Notes under the pieces: model-generated | What the model was told of the DNA's origin: nothing | The model's database searches: none | The model's input: only the letters and a program-made list of their open reading frames with translations | Shown: positions 1 through 7,079 of the stretch, in pieces | How positions within the stretch are numbered: the first letter of the stretch is position 1 | How the letters are laid out: each line of letters starts with the position of its first letter | DNA from: Hyphomicrobiaceae bacterium | GTDB lineage: Bacteria > Pseudomonadota > Alphaproteobacteria > Rhizobiales > Hyphomicrobiaceae | Direction: 5' to 3' | DNA: 7,581 nt | NCBI GenBank assembly: GCA_025359005.1 | Contig: JANYHP010000618.1 | Location: 1-7,581 of the forward strand | Made by a program: the position numbers and the translations under genes

Positions 1-748
1 GCGTCGTGGCGGCGCCGCCACCCGCGCGCTCGAGCCAACCAGCCTTGACGTGGGAGAGAACGATTTCGTCACCATTCTCGGCCCGTCCGGCTGCGGCAAG
101 TCCACGTTGCTGCGCATCGTTGCCGGGCTCGATCGGCCGACCAGCGGCCGCGTTCTGCTCGATGGGCGCGAGGTAACGGGGCCGGGCGTCGACCGTGGCA
201 TGGTGTTCCAGTCGTATACGCTGTTCCCATGGCTGACGGTTGCTGAAAACATCGCCTTCGGGCTGCGCGAGCGCGGTGTGGCCGAAGCGGAACGGGCTCG
301 CGTCGCCGCCAGCTATATCCAGCGCGTCGGGCTCGATGGATTTGAGCGTCACTGGCCCAAGCAACTCTCCGGTGGCATGCAGCAACGTACGGCCATCGCC
401 CGTGCCTTGGCCAACGATCCGAAAATTCTGCTGCTTGATGAGCCGTTCGGTGCGCTCGACAACCAGACGCGCGTCCTGATGCAGGAAATGCTGCTCGGCA
501 TCTGGGAGCGTGACCAGAAGACCGTCCTGTTCGTCACCCACGATATCGAGGAGGCGATCTTCCTCGGCAGCCGTGTCATCGTGATGAGTGCACGTCCTGG
601 CCGGATCAAGGCGGACATCAAAATCGACCTGCCGCATCCGCGATCTTACAAGATCAAGACGACGCCGCAGTTCGTCCAATTGAAGGAGCGGCTTGTCGAA
701 GAGATTCGGACCGAAGCCTTGAAGGACGTGTCGGCGGCCGCTGGGTAA
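1..748 (+). CDS. ABC transporter ATP-binding protein, nitrate/sulfonate/taurine type (5' partial)
   Basis: This is the ATPase subunit of an importer of the NrtD/SsuB/TauB group (COG1116). It would sit on the cytoplasmic face of the membrane and power uptake through a permease that is not in the window. Visible motifs, in order, are Walker A GPSGCGKST (nt 80-106), Q-loop VFQSYTLFPW, signature LSGGMQQR, Walker B ILLLDEPFGALD and the H-loop in VTHD. All catalytic elements are intact. The frame is open to the left edge (first full codon at nt 2), and the upstream residues ending in RALEPTSLDV fit the strand just before Walker A in this family. The GTG at 50 is therefore not the start, and the gene begins outside the window. 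The C-terminal segment (SARPGRIKADIKIDLPHPR) is typical of the group. Substrate cannot be told from the ATPase alone. It may be the last gene of its operon, since no same-strand gene follows closely. Confidence 0.95.
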   Translation, partial: RRGGAATRALEPTSLDVGENDFVTILGPSGCGKSTLLRIVAGLDRPTSGRVLLDGREVTGPGVDRGMVFQSYTLFPWLTVAENIAFGLRERGVAEAERARVAASYIQRVGLDGFERHWPKQLSGGMQQRTAIARALANDPKILLLDEPFGALDNQTRVLMQEMLLGIWERDQKTVLFVTHDIEEAIFLGSRVIVMSARPGRIKADIKIDLPHPRSYKIKTTPQFVQLKERLVEEIRTEALKDVSAAAG

Positions 749-951
749 AATCCGACGGTGACCGCCGCAACGCGCCAACACAATCAAGTCGCGATCCACA
801 GGACGTGTGTTCGTGATGTGTTCTTGCATGCGTTGTTGCGAGGTTTCGGCGGGGTCGTTCGGGTCGCTGCGGCCTGGGCGCTCCAGCCATTGCCGGGCTC
901 AGTCGGTCGCTTGCGCCGCCAACCCCGCGTGCCACCGCGTCGAACAGCCTT

Positions 952-980
952 TTGCACTGCGGCATAGGCTTGGCTATGGG
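952..980 (+). promoter_or_regulatory. Weak sigma70-like promoter candidate for ppdK
   Basis: TTGCAC (952-957) and TATGGG (975-980) are separated by exactly 17 nt and lie about 60 nt upstream of the ppdK ATG. Each hexamer matches its consensus at only three positions, so the correct spacing is the main argument. The predicted start of transcription falls at the GACACGTGTC palindrome. Confidence 0.22.
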
Positions 981-986
981 ACGTGG

Positions 987-996
987 GACACGTGTC
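987..996. promoter_or_regulatory. Perfect 10-bp palindrome upstream of ppdK, possible operator
   Basis: GACACGTGTC reads the same on both strands and sits 43 nt before the ppdK ATG, just downstream of the candidate -10. A dimeric regulator bound here could block transcription. Palindromes of this length also occur by chance in several kilobases of GC-rich DNA, so the role is speculative. Confidence 0.25.
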
Positions 997-1028
997 TGAG
1001 TCGTCCCGCCACCGGCGCTATCCTCCGC

Positions 1029-1032
1029 GAGG
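1029..1032 (+). promoter_or_regulatory. Ribosome binding site of ppdK
   Basis: GAGG lies 7 nt before the ATG at 1040. It supports that start over the GTG at 983, which would add 19 residues unlike any PPDK N-terminus. Confidence 0.7.
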
Positions 1033-1039
1033 TTCTGTC

Positions 1040-3751
<2,712 letters not shown>

Positions 3752-3802
3752 GCGGGGTGGCGGTACGACCGATGACCGCTCAACGCCCAAGGTTGCGAAT
3801 GG

Positions 3803-4306
3803 TCATGACCTGATCCTGAGGCTCGCACGCAGGTCAGCGAGCGTCACCATCAGCGTCATGGGGTCGATCGGCGCCGGCGTCATCCCCACGGCCAGATAGA
3901 AGGCTTTGGCGTCGTCGGAGATCGCGTCGACCAGCAGGCCCCGCACGCCGATGATGTCAGCAGCCTGTAACGCTCGCAGGCTTGCGTCGCGGAACAGGGC
4001 GCGGCCCAATCCTTTGCCCGCTTGCGTTCGATCGATCGCGAGACGGCCGAGCACGATGACCGGGATTGGGTCAGGCATTTTGCGGCGGAAGCGTCCGGCA
4101 GCGCTTGTCACTGCGACGGCCCCGGCCGCCAGCGCGTAGTAGCCGGCGACCGTCTGGCCCTCGCAGGCGACGTAGGTGTGCGTGGCCCCGCTGCCGGCAT
4201 TGGCCCGCGCCCGCCGCTTGAGCCAGTCATCCAGAGGTGGCAGCCCACAGTCGAACACGTTGAGCAGATGGCTGTCATCCAGAACAACCGCGGCTGCAAT
4301 CGCCAT
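3803..4306 (-). CDS. tacT: GNAT-family acetyltransferase toxin, TacT-like
   Basis: Predicted toxin of a type II toxin-antitoxin pair. Characterised TacT proteins acetylate the amino group of the aminoacyl moiety on charged tRNA and stop translation. The 167-residue protein shows the family pattern throughout: FDCGLPPLDDWL (19-30), AGYYALAAGAV (54-64), GRFRRKMPDPIPVIVLGRLAID (71-92), the acetyl-CoA loop QAGKGLGRALFRDA (95-108), and the C-terminal AFYLAVG with Tyr137, which aligns with the catalytic tyrosine of Salmonella TacT (Tyr140). No key residue looks lost, so the toxin is probably active. It starts at ATG 4306, whose A is also the last base of the antitoxin stop codon (TGATG), so translation is probably coupled. 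It ends 51 nt from the end of convergent ppdK. The GNAT/TacT assignment rests on motifs; the particular tRNA target cannot be read from the sequence. Confidence 0.93.
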   Translation of the reverse strand: MAIAAAVVLDDSHLLNVFDCGLPPLDDWLKRRARANAGSGATHTYVACEGQTVAGYYALAAGAVAVTSAAGRFRRKMPDPIPVIVLGRLAIDRTQAGKGLGRALFRDASLRALQAADIIGVRGLLVDAISDDAKAFYLAVGMTPAPIDPMTLMVTLADLRASLRIRS

Positions 4307-4626
4307 CAGCGCTCGCTGTCCTTGGAGGCTGGACTGGTGCCGCTCCAGGGTGCCTGGGCTTGCATGGTGCGGATGAGTTTGTCGTTCGGCTTGGGCGGCG
4401 CATCGAGGGCTGACTTGAAGCGGGCGAACGTTTCCGCATCCAACGCGTACAGGGTGCGATCGGTCAGGGCGTCGACGGCGGCGCGGCGCGTGGCATCGAG
4501 CACAAAATCGGTGCGGGTCTTGCCCGTCAATGCGGCCGCGCGATCGATCAACCCCCGTTCGCCCGGCTTGATGCGGATATTCAGGGTTTCTCGTTGTGGC
4601 CGAGCTTTGGGAGTGGTCGCGGACAT
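4306..4626 (-). CDS. tacA: DUF1778 ribbon-helix-helix antitoxin, TacA-like
   Basis: Predicted antitoxin and autorepressor of the TacT-like toxin encoded directly downstream. The 106-residue protein has an N-terminal ribbon-helix-helix: strand ETLNIRIK (13-20), followed by helices through GERGLIDRAAALTGKTRTDFVLDATRRAA written in two parts at 22-35 and 36-50. The C-terminal part (about 60-95) includes FARFKSALDAPPKPNDKL and ends in APW, typical of the segment that wraps around and neutralises the toxin in this family. The start at ATG 4626 is chosen because AAGGAG lies 5 nt upstream; the longer open frame to 4713 would run through the operator and -10 region. The stop overlaps the toxin start by one base. 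Antitoxin-first order is usual for this family and gives an excess of antitoxin. It is probably controlled by its own binding to the palindrome at 4655-4681. Confidence 0.92.
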   Translation of the reverse strand: MSATTPKARPQRETLNIRIKPGERGLIDRAAALTGKTRTDFVLDATRRAAVDALTDRTLYALDAETFARFKSALDAPPKPNDKLIRTMQAQAPWSGTSPASKDSER

Positions 4627-4631
4627 GGGGG

Positions 4632-4637
4632 CTCCTT
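4632..4637 (-). promoter_or_regulatory. Strong ribosome binding site of tacA
   Basis: On the minus strand AAGGAG lies 5 nt before the ATG at 4626. This is the best Shine-Dalgarno match in the window and fixes the antitoxin start. By contrast, the toxin has no separate strong site and probably relies on coupling through TGATG. Confidence 0.8.
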
Positions 4638-4654
4638 CTGATAGGAAGTTAGCA

Positions 4655-4681
4655 CATTGTAATGACCGCGTCATTACGATG
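4655..4681. promoter_or_regulatory. 27-bp palindromic operator of the toxin-antitoxin operon
   Basis: Half-sites CATTGTAATGAC and GTCATTACGATG flank CGC. Eleven of the 12 arm positions pair, and the inner 8 bp (GTAATGAC/GTCATTAC) are perfect. It sits 29 nt upstream of the tacA ATG and contains the predicted -10 hexamer. This is the expected position for a site where a dimeric ribbon-helix-helix antitoxin represses its own promoter. The arms are also more AT-rich than the surrounding genes. Confidence 0.72.
4656..4661 (-). promoter_or_regulatory. Predicted -10 hexamer of the tacA-tacT promoter
   Basis: On the minus strand TACAAT (5 of 6 to TATAAT) lies 29 nt before the tacA ATG, inside the palindrome's downstream arm, so a bound repressor would block it. 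No good -35 is present at 16-18 nt spacing (the 17-nt position reads ACGCAT). Transcription would start near 4649, giving a leader of about 22 nt. Confidence 0.5.
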
Positions 4682-4700
4682 CGTGGAGCAAGCGCACGAA

Positions 4701-4732
4701 TACAGCAATTCAAAAATTATTTTCACTCAAAA
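4701..4732. other. AT-rich block upstream of the toxin-antitoxin promoter
   Basis: Only 7 of 32 bases are G or C, in a window that is otherwise strongly GC-rich. Relative to the predicted tacA transcription start it covers about -52 to -83. It could be a distal UP-like element, an easily melted or silencer-bound segment, or the scar of the event that brought the module in. The sequence does not decide between these. Confidence 0.45.
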
Positions 4733-4936
4733 CCGGCGGCGTGGCCGCTCATTTTAGGCCGTTTGCGGGGATAGATTGGGTGCTTTCCCGCGCGCATCCC
4801 GTCGTGCCTGCCGGCCAATCCGGGGCTCGCCGACTGCCCATGAGCCGCCGGCTCCTAGGTAAACACCCAGGCGTCTACCCCTCATGGACGTGTGCTATAG
4901 TTCTGGCATGCTCGGAAATCGTGACTATCGCCGGTG

Positions 4937-4957
4937 GGCGCGACGGTAGGCGCGACG
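4937..4957. repeat. 9-bp direct repeat, 12-bp period
   Basis: GGCGCGACG occurs twice with GTA between the copies, 48 nt beyond the stop codon of the Nudix gene. It may be chance in GC-rich DNA; no function is proposed. Confidence 0.3.
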
Positions 4958-5004
4958 TTCGAGCCCGTGCCCATCAAGCCGCGCCAGCGCCCCCGTCCCA
5001 ATCC

Positions 5005-5748
5005 CTACACCGTGATCAGGTCGCGCTTGAAGCTGCCATTCAGCGAATAATAGAACGGCACCGGGTTGGTGCCGGCGTCGAGCGAGCCGTCGGCCAACTG
5101 GTCTTGCAAATCTTCCAGCACCACCCGCGTGATGCGCGGCAAGTCGAATGCGCGGGCGCCTTCGATGGTCACCCACTCAAGCCCGCTCAACTCGCCATCC
5201 ACCATGCCGCGGCGCTCGGCGATGGCCGATGCGTCGATGCAGAAAAACCGCGTATCGAAGCGGCGCGACCGTCCCGGCGGCGTGATGGCGCGGGCGAAAA
5301 ACGTCATGGCCGTAAGCGCGGGCACGAAGCCGGTGTCGAAGAACGGCTTCCAGCCGTCGGGTGGCGCCTTGGCGGGCGCGGCGGGGCGGCTGCCGATGAT
5401 GAGGCCCGCTTCCTCGAAGGCTTCCCGCACAGCGGCGGCGGCGAGCGCGCGGGCGCGGACGGCGCTCGGCGTGCCGCGCATGCGCACAAGCAGCTTGGCC
5501 GTCTCGCTGGCGCGCAGCTCATTGGCCACGGCGACCGCCTTGTCATCGAGATCCATACGGCCACCGGGGAACACGTACTTGCCCGCCATGAACGCGAGGT
5601 CATCGCGGCGCTTGCCCATCAGCACCTTGGGCTCGCCGCCGTCGCGATCGATGATCACCAAGGTCGCCGCATCGCGGGGCTTGAGCACCGTCCCGTCCGG
5701 GGACGGCTTCGGCGCCATGTCTTTTTTGAGGTCTTCGTAGTCAGCCAT
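5005..5748 (-). CDS. Nudix hydrolase with split Nudix box, NUDT19-like
   Basis: A predicted metal-dependent pyrophosphohydrolase of 247 residues, probably cytosolic. The fold starts RDAATLVIIDRDG (25-37) and VLMGKRRD (42-49). The Nudix box is split: FPGGR (60-64) is followed by REAFEEAGLI (108-117), whose Glu109, Glu112 and Glu113 are the expected metal ligands. The canonical spacing from the last Gly of GG to Arg is 14 residues; here it is 45, so about 30 residues are inserted. Such an insertion is known in the NUDT19 group, some members of which hydrolyse CoA esters. The spacing R-x8-G-x3-FPGG before the box partly resembles the CoA-type motif, but the full motif is not met, so substrate is open. 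ATG 5748 is taken because it lies 8 nt after the DUF983 stop and gives a family-like N-terminus; the ribosome binding site is weak, suggesting coupling. An upstream extension would lie inside DUF983. Confidence 0.92.
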   Translation of the reverse strand: MADYEDLKKDMAPKPSPDGTVLKPRDAATLVIIDRDGGEPKVLMGKRRDDLAFMAGKYVFPGGRMDLDDKAVAVANELRASETAKLLVRMRGTPSAVRARALAAAAVREAFEEAGLIIGSRPAAPAKAPPDGWKPFFDTGFVPALTAMTFFARAITPPGRSRRFDTRFFCIDASAIAERRGMVDGELSGLEWVTIEGARAFDLPRITRVVLEDLQDQLADGSLDAGTNPVPFYYSLNGSFKRDLITV

Positions 5749-5756
5749 TGCAGCAC

Positions 5757-6176
5757 TTATCCATGGCGTACGGGCGGTGCATCCGGCAGCGCGTCGGGGA
5801 GAGCCGGATCGCGGCCGGCGCCGAAGCCGTGCATGCGCGCTGCCCACTGGATGCCGATCAGGGCACCCTTGATGCGCGGCAGCAGGAACAGCGACAGCAG
5901 CAGCGTCGACGGGCCCCACAGCAGCAGATGCACCAAGAGTTCCGGGTGGTAAGTCATCTCCACCTTCAACACCAGCCCGACAATGACATGGCCGACGATA
6001 AGCATGGTGAAATAGGGCGGCGCATCGTCAGCGCGGTGATGATGCAACGCCTGGCCGCACTGATCACACTGGTCGACGACCTTGAGGTACTTGGAGTACA
6101 GCCGGCCCTGGCCGCAGGCAGGGCAACGCTGGCGCCATCCGAGGGCGAACGCGGGCCAGATGGGACGTGCGGACAT
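5757..6176 (-). CDS. DUF983 family membrane protein with zinc ribbon
   Basis: A small inner-membrane protein of 139 residues and unknown function. The N-terminal cytoplasmic part carries two CxxC pairs, CPAC (18-21) and CDQC (37-40), which look like a four-cysteine zinc ribbon. The family signature ADDAPPYF (49-56) leads into a first membrane helix (about 56-71), and a second follows at about 80-100 (LLVHLLLWGP then TLLLSLFLLP). The tail after 117 is short, polar and proline-rich. It is the first gene of a minus-strand pair with the Nudix hydrolase (8-nt gap), and the two are likely co-transcribed. From memory, this pair commonly follows rnr (ribonuclease R) in Rhizobiales; here rnr is not adjacent and the upstream neighbour is divergent eda. 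The ATG at 6176 is the best start, with only a weak purine-rich site upstream. Confidence 0.88.
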   Translation of the reverse strand: MSARPIWPAFALGWRQRCPACGQGRLYSKYLKVVDQCDQCGQALHHHRADDAPPYFTMLIVGHVIVGLVLKVEMTYHPELLVHLLLWGPSTLLLSLFLLPRIKGALIGIQWAARMHGFGAGRDPALPDALPDAPPVRHG

Positions 6177-6405
6177 CGATCAGGGTTCCAAGCGTGGGAG
6201 TGCGCTACAGCCACCGTGCCGCGACCCGCTCCCGCCCGTCAAGGCGCGCCATCGTCGCGTACCGATGAGCGGGCGAGCGCTGTTGAACTCACGAGCAATC
6301 GCCCTGACGCCGGCGGTGCTGGCCCTTGCGCCAGCGGGCGGTTCGGCCGATGACCTCGCTTGGATCGCCACGGAGACAGCCGCCCCCACCCTGCGAGGTA
6401 CGCCG
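6177..6405. other. Divergent intergenic region between DUF983 and eda
   Basis: 229 nt that should hold promoters for both directions. On the minus strand TTGACG (6242-6237, 5 of 6 to the -35 consensus and preceded by C as in alphaproteobacterial promoters) is the only good hexamer, but no -10 follows at proper spacing. On the + strand no convincing pair is seen. A 6-bp hairpin (GCTGGC 6318-6323 and GCCAGC 6330-6335) lies in the eda leader without a T-run. The eda frame is open through this region but the implied extension is not family-like. Confidence 0.5.
6395..6398 (+). promoter_or_regulatory. Ribosome binding site of eda
   Basis: GAGG lies 7 nt before ATG 6406, the same motif and spacing as at ppdK. 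It decides this start over several in-frame upstream ATG codons (6082, 6265). Confidence 0.65.
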
Positions 6406-7038
6406 ATGCAACCTGCACTCAATTCGGATCTGATCGCGCTGTGCCGCAAGCGTCGTGTCATTCCCGTGCTGACGATTGTTGATATCGCACACGCCGTGCC
6501 GCTCGCCCGTGCCCTGGTCGAAGGCGGGTTGGATATCCTTGAGATTACGCTCAGAACGCCAGCGGCGCTTGACGCGATCCGCCGCATGGTCGCGGACGTG
6601 CCGGGGGCTATTGTCGGCGCGGGCACGGTGCTGACGCCGGCGCACGCCGAAAGCGCCATGGCGGCTGGGGCGCGGTTTCTTGTCTCGCCCGGTGCAACAG
6701 GGCGGTTGCTGGATGCGGCTGCCAAATGGCCAGTGCCGCTTCTGCCCGGCGTCGCCACCGCGTCCGAGGCCATGGCCGTGCTGGAGCGCGGGCTGACATT
6801 TGCAAAATTCTTTCCCGCCGAGAGCGCGGGTGGCATCCCCGCGTTGAAATCATTGGCAGGCCCACTGGCGGGATTGGCATTCTGTCCGACGGGCGGGGTT
6901 GGGCAGGCTAATCTTGCGGCCTATCTGGCCTGTCCCAATGTGGTGTGCGTGGGCGGGTCGTGGGTGGCGCCGCAAGCCCTCGTCGATGCTGGCGATTGGG
7001 CTGGTATTACCAAGCTCGCACGCGCGGCGCGTGGGTGA
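6406..7038 (+). CDS. eda: 2-dehydro-3-deoxyphosphogluconate (KDPG) aldolase
   Basis: A class I aldolase that splits KDPG into pyruvate and glyceraldehyde-3-phosphate, the last step of the Entner-Doudoroff pathway; family members also act on 4-hydroxy-2-oxoglutarate. The 210-residue product matches the family length. Active-site residues line up with the E. coli enzyme: Arg17 before VIPVLT, Glu46 and Arg50 in LEITLRTP, Thr74 in GAGTVLT, Schiff-base Lys134 in FAKFFPAE, and the phosphate-binding CPTGG (160-164) and GGSW with Ser185. ATG 6406 with GAGG upstream gives a normal N-terminus (MQPALNSDLIALCRKRRVIP). The edd dehydratase gene is not in the window, so whether it serves gluconate, sugar-acid or glucose breakdown is not shown. 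A hydrolase gene follows 41 nt downstream on the same strand and may be co-transcribed. Confidence 0.96.
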   Translation: MQPALNSDLIALCRKRRVIPVLTIVDIAHAVPLARALVEGGLDILEITLRTPAALDAIRRMVADVPGAIVGAGTVLTPAHAESAMAAGARFLVSPGATGRLLDAAAKWPVPLLPGVATASEAMAVLERGLTFAKFFPAESAGGIPALKSLAGPLAGLAFCPTGGVGQANLAAYLACPNVVCVGGSWVAPQALVDAGDWAGITKLARAARG

Positions 7039-7079
7039 GCCCCGCCCGTGGGTGCACTCGTTCGAAATCGGATACCAGC

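Larger units (their letters stand above)
749..1039. other. Intergenic region between the ABC ATPase and ppdK
   Basis: A gap of 291 nt with no ORF that resembles a protein. It holds a tandem TGTGTTC heptamer (806-812 and 817-823, 11 bp apart, about one helical turn), a weak -35/-10 pair (952-980), a perfect 10-bp palindrome (987-996) and the ppdK ribosome binding site. I see no strong hairpin followed by a T-run after the ABC gene, so no intrinsic terminator can be called. The gap suggests that ppdK has its own promoter. Confidence 0.6.
4682..5004. other. Gene-free stretch between the toxin-antitoxin operon and the Nudix gene
   Basis: No protein or RNA gene is recognisable in 323 nt. It holds an AT-rich block (4701-4732, 7 G/C in 32 bases), an extended -10-like TGCTATAGT on the + strand (4893-4901), and a 9-bp direct repeat GGCGCGACG (4937-4945 and 4949-4957). 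I looked for a short ribosomal protein L33 gene, which I recall following Nudix genes in related genomes, and did not find one. No hairpin with a T-run marks the end of the Nudix transcript. Confidence 0.6.

Noticed and set aside
50..748. GTG at 50 as the start of the ABC ATPase
   Set aside because: The frame is open to the left edge and the upstream residues continue the normal ABC fold; starting here would leave almost nothing before Walker A.
983..1039. N-terminal extension of ppdK from GTG 983
   Set aside because: The 19 extra residues do not resemble PPDK N-termini, and ATG 1040 has its own GAGG site.
4627..4713. 29-residue N-terminal extension of the antitoxin
   Set aside because: It would translate through the palindromic operator and the -10 hexamer, whereas ATG 4626 has the strongest ribosome binding site in the window.
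4022..4774. 250-codon + strand frame opposite the toxin-antitoxin genes
   Set aside because: The minus strand encodes well-matched TacT and TacA families; this frame is low-complexity and crosses the operator and promoter.
4842..4854. GAGCCG-C-CGGCTC inverted repeat
   Set aside because: A one-base loop cannot fold as written and the shortened stem is only about 4 bp; no associated signal.
4949..4975. tRNA-like T-loop (GTTCGAGCCC)
   Set aside because: The flanking bases do not form a T-stem, and no acceptor, D or anticodon arms are found around it.
4741..5952. 403-codon + strand frame opposite the Nudix and DUF983 genes
   Set aside because: Shadow of two clearly recognisable minus-strand genes; the translation has no family features.
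6318..6335. Hairpin GCTGGC/GCCAGC as terminator or riboswitch stem
   Set aside because: A single 6-bp stem with no T-run and no companion stems; common in GC-rich sequence.
6082..6405. In-frame upstream extension of eda, including a signal-peptide-like stretch after ATG 6265
   Set aside because: KDPG aldolase is cytosolic and about 210 residues long. The ATG at 6406 has a GAGG site, and the hydrophobic Ala/Leu run is a by-product of GC-rich leader sequence.
7019..7033. CACGCGC-G-GCGCGTG palindrome at the 3' end of eda
   Set aside because: Lies within Arg/Ala codons where simple GCG repeats create palindromes by chance; no T-run for a terminator.
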